Shown piece by piece: positions 1 to 8,163 of a stretch of 27,022 nt of DNA. Position 1 is the first letter of the stretch, and the number at the start of each line of letters is the position of its first letter. Position numbers and translations under genes: made by a program. The notes below the pieces were generated by a model. It saw only the letters and a program-made list of their open reading frames with translations, was not told where the DNA came from and searched no databases. Source of the DNA: Bacillota bacterium (lineage in GTDB: Bacteria > Bacillota_A > Clostridia > DSM-8532). The stretch covers positions 1-27,022 of the forward strand of contig JAFADM010000084.1 of the NCBI GenBank assembly GCA_023424865.1, in the 5' to 3' direction.

Positions 1-1
1 T

Positions 2-739
2 CAGGTGGAATGTACGGCTGTTACGGATTATGACAATGAAAGCTCCGTTGCCGCGCTTGTCCTTAAAGCTCCCAGGCTTAAGTCTCCCGGGAGCGGCGGC
101 GAAACAGACTCTTCCCCTTTGGAATCAAAGCCGGAGGAAGCAAACGAGGAGCAAGCCCTTACGGTGCGCCTTGCCCTTCCCGGCCTGTACAATATTTATA
201 ACGCGCTGGCCGGAGCCTCTTTCGGACAGGTTCTCGCACTGGATTCTTCCCGTATAATCCATGCGCTGGAGAACTTTGAATGCGGTTTTGGGCGTATGGA
301 AGCGATAGAGGTGGAAAATCGCAAGCTTCGTGTGATACTTGTTAAAAATCCTACAGGGTTCAATCAGGTTTTAGGCTACCTTAAGACCCAGACGGAGCCC
401 TGTGTCGTCGCACTGGCCATAAATGACAACCTGGCTGACGGTACCGACATATCCTGGCTATGGGATGTGGATTTCGAGATACTAGCCGCCATGGAGGAAA
501 AGGTCCGTTTGTTTGCGGTATCCGGCATACGCGCAGAGGATATGGCTTTACGGCTTAAATACGCCGGGGTGTCGCCTCAGCGCATTGCGGTCTTCCGTCC
601 CTTTGACTCCTTTATTGATCGTTCCCTTAAAGCTGCGGGAGAGCAGGAATCCGTTTACCTCCTGCCCACCTACACCGCCATGCTGGATATAAGGTCGACT
701 CTTAAGGAACGCTATAACCTGAAGAATTTCTGGCAGTAA
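2..739 (+). CDS. murT: MurT, lipid II isoglutaminyl synthase ligase subunit (3' part only)
   Basis: The reading frame is already open at the first base, so the N-terminal Mur-ligase ATP-binding part lies outside the window and about 245 residues of the C-terminal half are seen. MurT forms a complex with GatD that amidates the alpha-carboxylate of D-Glu in the lipid II stem peptide, giving D-isoglutamine, at the cytoplasmic face of the membrane. Evidence is the central-domain motif LPGLYNIYNALAG and, near nt 430-475, the DUF1727 signature ADGTDISWLWDVDFE. That signature belongs to the MurT C-terminal domain, which supplies the acidic member of the shared catalytic triad. The gatD gene begins 14 bases after its stop, so the two are co-transcribed. 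MurT-like Mur ligases without GatD exist, but the adjacent gatD settles the call. No frameshift is visible. Confidence 0.93.
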   Translation, partial: QVECTAVTDYDNESSVAALVLKAPRLKSPGSGGETDSSPLESKPEEANEEQALTVRLALPGLYNIYNALAGASFGQVLALDSSRIIHALENFECGFGRMEAIEVENRKLRVILVKNPTGFNQVLGYLKTQTEPCVVALAINDNLADGTDISWLWDVDFEILAAMEEKVRLFAVSGIRAEDMALRLKYAGVSPQRIAVFRPFDSFIDRSLKAAGEQESVYLLPTYTAMLDIRSTLKERYNLKNFWQ

Positions 740-753
740 AGCGCCGGGAAAGG

Positions 754-1515
754 ATGATTGAATTGCTGAAGCTTAAAATATGCCATCTTTACCCTGACTT
801 AATGAACCTCTACGGTGACAGAGGCAACATTCTCACCTTAACCCGGCGTTGCCTGTGGCGTGGAATTGAGGTGGATACCACCTCTGTCTCCCTGGGCGAG
901 CCCTTGGCTCCCGGCGACTACGACATTTTGTTTATGGGCGGCGGCCAGGATTATGAGCAATCCATACTTATGAAGGATTTGCTTTCCGGAAAAAAGGAGC
1001 TAATTAAAGAGGCTATCGAGGGCGGAAAAGTGTTTCTGGGCATATGCGGGGGCCTCCAGTTATTAGGAAAGTATTACAGAACCCATGAAGGCGAGGATAT
1101 TGAAGGTATCGGAGCCTTAAGTCTGTGGACCCACGGGAGCCACCAGAGAATGATAGGCAACATGGTCTTTCGTTGTGATTTTTTGAAGAAGAACAGCTTT
1201 GACGGCCTGGTGGTAGGCTTTGAAAACCATTCGGGAAAAACCTACCTGGGTGAAGGCGTAAGCCCGCTGGGCACGGTGGTGCGAGGCTTTGGCAATAATG
1301 GGGAGGATGCCTTTGAGGGCGCTCATTATAAGAACGTCTTTTGCTCCTATTCCCACGGCAGCCTGCTTCCTAAAAATCCTGCTCTGGCAGATCACCTTAT
1401 CACTTTGGCCTTAAAAAACAAGTATTCCGAATTTGAGGAGCTGGCCGCCCTGGATGACGGCTTTGAAGCAAACGCAAGGACTGCCATGCTGCAGAGGCTG
1501 TCCGTTGAGGCTTGA
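754..1515 (+). CDS. gatD: GatD, lipid II isoglutaminyl synthase glutaminase subunit
   Basis: Class I glutamine amidotransferase (CobB/CobQ-like) that hydrolyses glutamine and passes ammonia to MurT for amidation of lipid II D-Glu. The 253-residue length is normal for GatD. The nucleophile is Cys98 in GICGGLQLLG and the catalytic His is about residue 201 in SYSHGSLLP. The N-terminal YPDLMNLYGDRGN segment is typical of the family. Start choice: the ribosome-binding stretch GGGAAAGG (746-753) abuts the ATG at 754, leaving almost no spacer. An in-frame TTG at 763 would have a 9-base spacer and give a product starting just before LKICHLYPD. The ATG is listed, but TTG 763 is a real alternative. The gene forms an operon with murT and ends in a repeat-rich tail and a terminator at about 1700. 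Confidence 0.94.
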   Translation: MIELLKLKICHLYPDLMNLYGDRGNILTLTRRCLWRGIEVDTTSVSLGEPLAPGDYDILFMGGGQDYEQSILMKDLLSGKKELIKEAIEGGKVFLGICGGLQLLGKYYRTHEGEDIEGIGALSLWTHGSHQRMIGNMVFRCDFLKKNSFDGLVVGFENHSGKTYLGEGVSPLGTVVRGFGNNGEDAFEGAHYKNVFCSYSHGSLLPKNPALADHLITLALKNKYSEFEELAALDDGFEANARTAMLQRLSVEA

Positions 1516-1652
1516 TTTCCATTGAAGTGTGATTCTCGTTAAAGCTTAATTTCCGTGAAGCTTGCTTCCAATGAAGTGTGATTTTCATGAAGCTGAAGCG
1601 TGATGAGCCTTGTAGCTTAATTTCGGTTTAGTAGTGATTTTCGTTTAAGCGA
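1511..1652. repeat. Degenerate short repeats downstream of gatD
   Basis: A loosely repeated unit, roughly CTTRATTTCC-RTGAAGTGTGAT-TTTCRTKAAG, occurs about three times with partial copies between. The block GAAGTGTGATT appears at 1524-1534 and again at 1573-1583, and a decayed copy, TAGTGATTTTCGTTTAAG, lies near 1632-1649. The first unit begins at the gatD stop codon (CTTGA, 1511-1515). No start codon with a ribosome binding site is present. The repeats have diverged in sequence and spacing, so they look like an old slippage-generated tract rather than a functional array. Confidence 0.55.
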
Positions 1653-1674
1653 TTATAAAAGCTAAATACAAACA

Positions 1675-1706
1675 GAAAAGGCATCCGCGAAGGATGCCTC
1701 TTTTAT
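1675..1706. terminator. Bidirectional rho-independent terminator between gatD and the transglutaminase-fold gene
   Basis: AGGCATCC (1679-1686) pairs perfectly with GGATGCCT (1692-1699) around a 5-base loop. The plus strand continues with CTTTTATT and the minus strand with TTTTCTGTTT. The hairpin sits between two convergent genes and can end both transcripts. Confidence 0.88.
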
Positions 1707-1738
1707 TGTATTAACTTTTGGAATTTGTGAGAGACGAT

Positions 1739-2551
1739 TTAGTAGACTTTGGTTGCCGTATAGCTGGCTGAATCCTTAACCATTTCAACAGCTTGTCCAT
1801 TCTGAACCTTTATGGCGTCGAAGGTGGTATCAACGGTAACCCAGCCTTCCTTTTCACCTAAATAGACCTCATTCCAGGAGTGGTACACTTTGGCGTTACC
1901 GGCTTCATAACCCATAAGAAGCTTGGTAGGAACGCCCACGCCTCTCAGCATGGCCGCAAAGACGGAGGTGTAATCAAAGCATATACCTTTAAGCGAATCG
2001 TAAAGAGTATCCAGGTTTGGTGAATAGATGGTGGTTACTGCTTTTGCCTTTTCGTAGTCATACTTCATAAGCTTTGTGAGATAGGCATACAGGATTTTTA
2101 CCTTTTCAGCGTCCGTTTTCGCATCTTTTACCAATTCTTTGGCTTTGACAACAAATTTCGTTTTTTCGCTCCAGTTTATGTAGGATATGGGTTGGAGATA
2201 AACTGCGTTTTCATTTTCAAGCTTAAGCTCTACCTTTTCCGTGTGAACCAGCTTGTATTTTGTTCCGCTTACCTGTTCAAGAACCAAAACGCTGTAGGCA
2301 CCGTTCCCCAGCTGAAGGGGGTATTGGGCACCTGACAGGTATTCGTAATCATTGATTACTTTATCCTTCATGACTCTTACAACAACTTTAGCCTTGGTCG
2401 GACTTGTATAGCTGACGGAAACAACGCCCTTGCTTATATTAGCTATTGAAACGGTTGCAGCCGGTGAGGATGCAGCCAGGGCGGATACCGGCGAAAGCAC
2501 CAGTGAAAGAACAAGTATAAAAACAATATATGATAATGCTTTTTTGAACAC
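1739..2551 (-). CDS. Secreted transglutaminase-like (cysteine protease fold) protein
   Basis: From the GTG at 2551 the product has 270 residues. Residues 1-26 form a signal peptide: KK, a long hydrophobic stretch, then SALA at the likely cleavage site. About 100 residues of beta-rich sequence follow, then a Transglut_core domain (about 125-255). The apparent Cys-His-Asp triad is Cys191 in GICFDY, His224 in YHSWNEV and Asp241 in VDTTFD. This fold includes cross-linking transglutaminases and peptidases, and the sequence does not say which. There is no membrane anchor or sorting signal, so the product is probably released or loosely wall-associated. Start choice: GTG 2560 opens the frame but touches the AAAGGT ribosome binding site, whereas GTG 2551 has a normal spacer. 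A c-di-GMP-I riboswitch covers the leader. The gene ends the minus-strand surface locus, just downstream of two adhesin-sortase pairs. Confidence 0.88.
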   Translation of the reverse strand: MFKKALSYIVFILVLSLVLSPVSALAASSPAATVSIANISKGVVSVSYTSPTKAKVVVRVMKDKVINDYEYLSGAQYPLQLGNGAYSVLVLEQVSGTKYKLVHTEKVELKLENENAVYLQPISYINWSEKTKFVVKAKELVKDAKTDAEKVKILYAYLTKLMKYDYEKAKAVTTIYSPNLDTLYDSLKGICFDYTSVFAAMLRGVGVPTKLLMGYEAGNAKVYHSWNEVYLGEKEGWVTVDTTFDAIKVQNGQAVEMVKDSASYTATKVY

Positions 2552-2559
2552 AAAAATCA

Positions 2560-2664
2560 CACCTTTCGGTAACTGGCTGCCATCTCAGTTTTTTCTGAGG
2601 AAGGCCCTTTAGCTTTGCGTCCCTGGCTTTAACCAGGTTTGCCTTTATCGGTGGCGTAACACCG
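2560..2664 (-). promoter_or_regulatory. Cyclic di-GMP-I (GEMM) riboswitch in the leader of the transglutaminase-fold gene
   Basis: On the minus strand all GEMM-I hallmarks occur in order. GGCAAACC is at 2643-2636. A hairpin CTGGT-TAAA-GCCAG follows. GGGACGCAAAGC is at 2623-2612. Next come GGGCCT and a CTCAG/CTGAG hairpin with an A-rich loop, then the receptor-like ATGGCAGCC, and finally GTTACC near 2573-2568. P1 can form from CACC (2653-2650) and GGTG (2563-2560), and the latter overlaps the ribosome binding site AAAGGT (2566-2561). An upstream hairpin CGGTG (2664-2660)/CACCG (2653-2649) competes for the same CACC strand. Ligand binding stabilises P1 in this class, so I infer translational repression when c-di-GMP is high. 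The tetraloop UAAA replaces the usual GNRA. Confidence 0.93.
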
Positions 2665-2687
2665 AAACACTATTTATTTACATTTCC

Positions 2688-2716
2688 AACATAGCATATA
2701 TGGCTTTGCTTGTAAA
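2688..2716 (-). promoter_or_regulatory. Candidate sigma-A promoter for the riboswitch-transglutaminase transcript
   Basis: On the minus strand TTTACA (2716-2711) is separated by 17 bases from TATGTT (2693-2688). Transcription would start near 2681, about 17 bases before the riboswitch structure. No clear terminator separates the upstream sortase gene, so read-through is also possible. Confidence 0.45.
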
Positions 2717-2774
2717 GAGGCATAGGCACAAAGTCCCATCGAATTAACATGAAATTTGTCGGATTTGGTCGCAA

Positions 2775-3530
2775 TCAGTTTTCCAATACGCCTCTTACAA
2801 TAAGCCGATGGGTGGCAACACGTACAGGGGTGCAGGTAATAAGAGTGATAACCCCGGACTCGGAGCTATTAAGAACCCAGGTATCCTCCGGTTCCACAAC
2901 AAAGGCTTCCGTAATTTTATAGGTATAGGTGCCATGGGCGTTTTTAACTGTAACCCGGTCTCCCGGTTCAAGCTCGTCAAGCCGGTTGAAAAACTGGCCG
3001 AAGCGATAGCTCCTGTGGCCTATAACGGCAAAATTGCCTGCCTGGCCCGGTGCTGCTGTTTGAGAAAAGTGGCCCACCGTATACTTAAGCTCCTTGGCTC
3101 CTGTGCCTTCGGCTACAGCCACCTTAACGTTTATTTTGGGAATGGTAAGGATGCCTATAATATTGGCCTCCGGGGAGCCGGCATTGCTATCATTACCATT
3201 GGGCGAGGCAGATTCTCCTTCCGGTGCTGCCGATGCTTCATTGTTCTCAGAATCTTCCCCATCCTCTTTAACAGTGTCTTTATTACCATCCGTTATACCG
3301 GGCAGATCCAACCTGTCAGGCAAAGGCATAAAGGAAGGGGGCGCTTTGCCGGCGCCCTCCCCCTCTCCTGTTCCATTTTGGCTTTGTTCTTCAATTTTTG
3401 CAGTGTATTCCCTTACCAGCTTCATTTGGTTGTACCGGGTCAGAAGCGTTTGGCCCAAAGCCAGGGTTAAAAGCAGCAGCCCGGCAGCTATGAAGAGTAA
3501 GGGCATGTTCTTTTTAAGCATAAGCATCAT
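2775..3530 (-). CDS. Sortase, class D-like, paired with the LPQAG adhesin
   Basis: A 251-residue cysteine transpeptidase expected to cleave the sorting signal of the upstream adhesin and join it to the cell wall on the outer membrane face. An N-terminal membrane anchor (about residues 8-30) is followed by an acidic, Ser/Asn/Gly-rich linker (about 50-122) and the sortase barrel. Catalytic residues are His172 (IGHRSYRFG), Cys233 (TLITCTP) and Arg242 (THRLIVRG). The pattern of GHR near FFNRLDEL and ITCTP-x-THRL resembles class D sortases of Bacillus and Clostridium more than class B; the exact class is inferred. The start ATG overlaps the adhesin TGA by four bases (3530-3527) and lacks a strong ribosome binding site, which points to translational coupling. 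Confidence 0.92.
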   Translation of the reverse strand: MMLMLKKNMPLLFIAAGLLLLTLALGQTLLTRYNQMKLVREYTAKIEEQSQNGTGEGEGAGKAPPSFMPLPDRLDLPGITDGNKDTVKEDGEDSENNEASAAPEGESASPNGNDSNAGSPEANIIGILTIPKINVKVAVAEGTGAKELKYTVGHFSQTAAPGQAGNFAVIGHRSYRFGQFFNRLDELEPGDRVTVKNAHGTYTYKITEAFVVEPEDTWVLNSSESGVITLITCTPVRVATHRLIVRGVLEN

Positions 3531-6500
3531 CTGTCTTTCTTTTTACGTTTTCTTACATAGAGCTGGAGTGAGCCTCCAACAAGGAGAGCTCCTCCGCCAA
3601 GGGCCATTACAAGGGAATCCACCATAAAGCCTGCCTGGGGTAAGGTACCGCCGGGACCTGTGGGCACCTGGGGTTCGGGTACCTCAATCCAGCCTCCCGG
3701 AACCTCCTCTTCAGGCACTTCCGTCAGAAGCAGGTTCCTTGCTGTGAACGTCAAGTTCTCCGAGGAAGCAATAACAACCAAAAGCGCTTCCTCAAAGGCC
3801 ACATAGCCTTCCGGAGCACGGCTTTCCTTCAGCGTATAGCTGCCCGGCTCCACAGAGGCAAAAAGAGCAATACCGTTTGCATTTGACAGGGCTTCTCCTG
3901 CAATAGCTCCCTTATCATCGTAGAGAGTGAACAAAGCGCCAGCCAGGGGCCTGGAATCGGAATCCACCTTGAAAACCTGAATGGTTCCCGGATAGGTCTG
4001 AGGCTCGGGGGTTTGAGGCTCCGGCTCCTCCGGCTTATTAACCACGTTTAGCTCCACCTGCCCTCCTCCGACCACTGCCGTGAACACTTCTGTCGTAAGG
4101 ATGTAGCCTCTGGGTGCCGCAATCTCCTTAAGGGTATAGCTTCCCGGAACCAGATAGCCGAAGCGAAGGCTTCCGTCCGCCCCGGAAACCCCGGTACGAA
4201 CCCGGTTCCCCAGGGTATCATAAAGCTCAAAGGCGGCGCCTTCCAACGGTTTTCCCGTGGTGTCGCTCTTTTTCACAAGCAGCGTGCCGTAAACCTGGCT
4301 GGGTACCGGGTCGTTTTTAAGCTCATTGGGTGTTACGGTTACCTCCACCTTGTTTTCAAGGGTGTTTATGGAAACAGCAGCCCCAATGACGGTAGCGTTA
4401 ATGAAGAAGCCGCCCGGAGCCCGGATTTCCCGGATAGTATAGGCTCCAACCTCCACATCCTTAAAGACCACCTTGCCGTCTGCGTCGCTCATAACCGTTG
4501 CAAGCTGAGTTCCGGCACTGTCATAGAGGGCAAACTCGGCACCGCCCAAGGGAGAGCCCCACTGGGTCAGCTTAAGAAGCTCCACATCACCTTTACCCTT
4601 TTCATTAACCACCTCGTATCGGAGCAAGGTGGAGTTGGCCACAACAGCGACAATGGGATCCGTATTCAAAAGATAGCCCTCCGGCGCTGTGGTTTCCCTT
4701 ATTTCATAGGCTCCCCAGGGTAAATTGGAGAAGAGCACCGTCCCGTCCTCACCGGTGGTTTTGGTGTCTACCGGAGCCCCTGCACTGTTGTAAAGTGTGA
4801 ATACCGCTCCGGCAAGAGGCTTGGGCTCAGCACTATTATCGGTTTTATATACCTGTATGGAGCCCGGTATGGGCATATTGGGAATGATTGAGGGTGTGAC
4901 CACGGTTTCCACCCGGTTTTCCTCCTGGTTAACACTGACTGTAGCCGTGATAAGGCCCTCGTATCTTGCGTAGTGGCCCGGTGCCACAGCCTCCACAATG
5001 CCATAGGCTCCCGGCTCGACGCCCGTAAAGATAACCCTGCCGTCGGGACCGCTCTGGGCCGATTTTTGGAAGACACCGCCCTTATAAAGCTCAAAGACCG
5101 CTCCGCTTAAGGCATTTCCGCTGTCGTCCTGTTTAATAAGCTCAATAGTACCCAGAGCTTTTTTGTTTTCGATGGTTATTGTCAGCTCCCGGGTATCTCC
5201 CGTAAGCCTTACCTTGTGAAGAGTGGTGTCCCTCAAATAACCGGCGGGGGCCTCCACTTCCTTGATGTAATAGGTTCTGAGCCGCAGGGAGGTTAATTCT
5301 GTTGTGCCGTCGGTTCCGGTTTCGGGGAAGGTTCCTCCGGACAGGACCCGAAGCTGGCTGTCCAAAAGAACGAATTTGGCTCCTTTCAAAGGTCGTCCCT
5401 CTTCATCCACCTTGGTGATTGAAAGCTTCCCGTTGGCCCCTGAACCGCCTGCGGCTACATTGGACACCACGACCTCTATCCGTGAGGTGGAAGTCGCCTG
5501 GGAAAGGGCCGAGCCCGCCATAACAATGGTGTTAGCCACCGTCAGCCGGTCAACTGTAATATCTGTAACAAATTCCAGTTGATACGCATCGTTGGTTTCA
5601 TTAAGCAGTGTCAGCTTGAAAATATTGGTAGCCGTATCATAGTCCACCGTATATTTATCTGTTTCTAAAGGTGTGCTGCCGTCCCGCACCAGAGTTCCGT
5701 CAGCTCTTAGCTCCATCCGGTAAAGCTTGACGGTGGAGGGGTCCAGCGCAAGTCCTGCCTGGAGAGCGTCGGTTATGGTAAGGTTTTTCAGGGTAAGTCG
5801 GGCCGGATTGATGTCTACAACCCACTGGATATAGTCGGAGCCGGAGGAAACATCATAGGTATGCTTTTTCTCGACAATGGGGTTTTCAACCGTTTTGCTT
5901 GCGCTTGACCAAATGGTGCCGTAATCCGTGGTCAGGGAAACATTATTTGTAAATTGCTTTGAGCCCTGGCTCAGCAGGAGGCCTTCCTTAACCCTGGTTT
6001 TAAAGGTAATGACATATTCCTGATTAATGGTATCCGGGAAGGTATAGGTAAAGCTGTCCTGTGTGTCAAGTTCGTCCTCAGCATGAACGGTAAACCCGGT
6101 AAGGCCCACTGAGCCGGGGACTTCCGCCACCAGCGGGGTTATGGTGAAGGTATCCTTTAAAAAGGTCATGCCCTTTGGCAGGGTATCGCTTACAACCGCA
6201 TTCTCCAGAACCATCCTGTTCCGGTTTACAACAATGCGCCATTCCATTTCCCTTGTGGTAAAGTCATAGCTTCCGGCGGTTTTGGCCAGTACCTGGCTTG
6301 AGAAGGTCTGGGTTGCCGTCGCCGATTCCCCTTCCCCGTTTTTCACCTGATCCCCTGATAGGGTCACCTTGTTGCCGAAGGAGACATTCTCGTTTTTATA
6401 CACCTTCGTAAAATCGGTTACCACCGTATCGAAGGTGATGGTGTAGGTTTGCTCAATGGTGCGACCTGCTCCGAATTCATAGCGGATAAAGTCGGAGGAG

Positions 6501-8101
6501 GTGGTAAGTGTTCCTGATAGCGGGCTTGCGGGATCCGACGGCACGGAATAATCATTTATTTTGAAGGTGCCGTCCTTATAGGCCTGCCCCTCGGGTATGG
6601 CATCCTGCACAATGGCGTTGGTTATTTTTATTTTATTGCGGTTAACCACAACCGTCCAATGGATGACATTATTCGTATAATCAAAGTCACGGGCGGACTG
6701 AGCGGACTTGGCAATAACCCCGTCCCCTATGCCCACGCCGGTGGTATCGGAAGGGGTGCCAAGGCTGCCATCCCAATTCATTTCCACCTTGTTGACCAGA
6801 TTTTTGCGTTCGTTGCTGTTATAGAGGCTTTCATCAGTAACCCTTGTTTGATAGGTAAGAGAAGCAGGACCTGTAAGAAGTCCGTCATAGCGGTAAACAA
6901 GAGTAAGGGAATCGCCGGAGGTGGCGGTGGTATGGGTGTAAGTGCCCGGGCCTGTACCTTCCGTCACAGGGAGATTGTTAAGCTTAACCGAATCATCTAA
7001 AAGCTTTGTCCCAGGAGGGAGGGTATCGGTTATGACGGGATTTAACAGGCTCTGGCTGTTGTTGTTAAAGGTAACCGTCCAGTTGATCAGCCGGTTATCG
7101 CCGGAGGCCACATAGCCGGTTTTCTTTACGAAGTCCAGGGTAACCTGGGCATTGGCAATGCCTTTGTTTACCCCATCCAGAAGTGCGGTGGCCGTATTAT
7201 TGAAAACCAGGGTTTTGTTATTCCCTGTTTCAAGGGAATAGGAACCGGCTGTGGGAAGCGTTTCAAAATAGAGGGTTTGTTCGGTTGTTACGTCATTGGG
7301 AAAGGTATAGGTGAGGGTGCGTGAAGGCAAATCCATAGTAAAGCCGTCAGTGGTGGTTACACCGTTTACGGTAAAGGAATCTGCCACGTATTCCTGATTA
7401 GGGCCGTATTCGTCCTTAACCGAAAGGCCGGAGGCTTTGGCCGAAGGCGTAACCTTAACGGTCCAGCCAATCCGTCCGCTTGCCGCGTTTAAGGCGCCGG
7501 TTTTTGAAATATTTACCTGGATATCGCCGCCTGTAGGCTCCTCTGGCTTTATGACAATACGAATGATTTGTCCGTTAAAAACAAATTCCACAGGATCCGG
7601 GTCGGGATCCGTTATAATTGACTCCTTAAAGGTACCCTCCAGGGTAAACCAGCCCTTCATAAGGGAATGGGTCTCCACATAATCCGTAAAGGTGATGGTG
7701 GCAAGGCCGTTGGCGGTTATGTAGAGCTTCCCCAGGAGCTCCCCGGCTTCGGTTTTTACTTCCACCCCATCCGCAGGGATTCCCGTATATTTTATTTCTA
7801 CCGGGAATTGAACCTGATAGGTATCTCCTTGGGCATAATCGTACTCCATACCTGTGCTGTCTTCGTCCGGAAGCTCGAACTCGTACCGGAGAAAGAGCTT
7901 GGCATCCCTGGGAATAGCGTTGTAATTGCCGCCGGCATCCGGAAGAATGGGTGTACCGTCCGTTTTGGTAAGGTTAAGTGTTGTATTTGTTTGTGTAATC
8001 CGTCCTGTAATGTCGGTTGCCGCAGAGGCTTTTGCTGCGGGTATCACCTGAAGAAGCAGAGCTGCTGCTGTCACTAATGCTATCAATCTTCGTTTGAGCA
8101 T
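3527..8101 (-). CDS. Cell-wall-anchored adhesin with collagen-binding-like and Cna_B domains, LPQAG sorting signal
   Basis: A 1524-residue surface protein. It has a signal peptide (about 1-28, ending AKASAA) and an N-terminal A region. About five repeats of a Collagen_bind/SpaA-like fold follow to residue 890, marked by W-x-V-x-V-N and D-x-L-P-x-G motifs such as VIHWTVVVN and VVSDTLPKG. Six Cna_B (prealbumin-fold) modules span about 890-1460. Each starts with a Lys in strand A (for example ITKVDEEG) and has an E-x-x-AP-x-GY/F-type motif (for example IRETTAPEGY). Modules 1, 3, 5 and 6 also end with an Asn, so internal Lys-Asn isopeptide bonds are likely. The C-terminus carries LPQAG (1487-1491), a hydrophobic segment and RKRKKKDR. 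The ribosome binding site AAGGGG lies in a small hairpin. The family binds matrix proteins or builds stalks; the ligand is unknown. Confidence 0.93.
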   Translation of the reverse strand: MLKRRLIALVTAAALLLQVIPAAKASAATDITGRITQTNTTLNLTKTDGTPILPDAGGNYNAIPRDAKLFLRYEFELPDEDSTGMEYDYAQGDTYQVQFPVEIKYTGIPADGVEVKTEAGELLGKLYITANGLATITFTDYVETHSLMKGWFTLEGTFKESIITDPDPDPVEFVFNGQIIRIVIKPEEPTGGDIQVNISKTGALNAASGRIGWTVKVTPSAKASGLSVKDEYGPNQEYVADSFTVNGVTTTDGFTMDLPSRTLTYTFPNDVTTEQTLYFETLPTAGSYSLETGNNKTLVFNNTATALLDGVNKGIANAQVTLDFVKKTGYVASGDNRLINWTVTFNNNSQSLLNPVITDTLPPGTKLLDDSVKLNNLPVTEGTGPGTYTHTTATSGDSLTLVYRYDGLLTGPASLTYQTRVTDESLYNSNERKNLVNKVEMNWDGSLGTPSDTTGVGIGDGVIAKSAQSARDFDYTNNVIHWTVVVNRNKIKITNAIVQDAIPEGQAYKDGTFKINDYSVPSDPASPLSGTLTTSSDFIRYEFGAGRTIEQTYTITFDTVVTDFTKVYKNENVSFGNKVTLSGDQVKNGEGESATATQTFSSQVLAKTAGSYDFTTREMEWRIVVNRNRMVLENAVVSDTLPKGMTFLKDTFTITPLVAEVPGSVGLTGFTVHAEDELDTQDSFTYTFPDTINQEYVITFKTRVKEGLLLSQGSKQFTNNVSLTTDYGTIWSSASKTVENPIVEKKHTYDVSSGSDYIQWVVDINPARLTLKNLTITDALQAGLALDPSTVKLYRMELRADGTLVRDGSTPLETDKYTVDYDTATNIFKLTLLNETNDAYQLEFVTDITVDRLTVANTIVMAGSALSQATSTSRIEVVVSNVAAGGSGANGKLSITKVDEEGRPLKGAKFVLLDSQLRVLSGGTFPETGTDGTTELTSLRLRTYYIKEVEAPAGYLRDTTLHKVRLTGDTRELTITIENKKALGTIELIKQDDSGNALSGAVFELYKGGVFQKSAQSGPDGRVIFTGVEPGAYGIVEAVAPGHYARYEGLITATVSVNQEENRVETVVTPSIIPNMPIPGSIQVYKTDNSAEPKPLAGAVFTLYNSAGAPVDTKTTGEDGTVLFSNLPWGAYEIRETTAPEGYLLNTDPIVAVVANSTLLRYEVVNEKGKGDVELLKLTQWGSPLGGAEFALYDSAGTQLATVMSDADGKVVFKDVEVGAYTIREIRAPGGFFINATVIGAAVSINTLENKVEVTVTPNELKNDPVPSQVYGTLLVKKSDTTGKPLEGAAFELYDTLGNRVRTGVSGADGSLRFGYLVPGSYTLKEIAAPRGYILTTEVFTAVVGGGQVELNVVNKPEEPEPQTPEPQTYPGTIQVFKVDSDSRPLAGALFTLYDDKGAIAGEALSNANGIALFASVEPGSYTLKESRAPEGYVAFEEALLVVIASSENLTFTARNLLLTEVPEEEVPGGWIEVPEPQVPTGPGGTLPQAGFMVDSLVMALGGGALLVGGSLQLYVRKRKKKDR

Positions 8102-8107
8102 ACATTC

Positions 8108-8132
8108 ATCCCCTTTTAATAAAAATTGGGAT
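8108..8132 (-). promoter_or_regulatory. Hairpin enclosing the ribosome binding site of the LPQAG adhesin gene
   Basis: On the minus strand ATCCC (8132-8128) pairs with GGGAT (8112-8108). Inside it, after a 2x2 mismatch, TTT pairs with AAA around a UUAUU loop. The ribosome binding site AAAAGGGG, about 8 bases before the ATG at 8101, lies in the 3' arm. The stem is short, so occlusion would be modest unless helped by upstream structure. Confidence 0.4.
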
Positions 8133-8163
8133 CGGCTAAATTTAACTTTCCTGCAATTTTACA

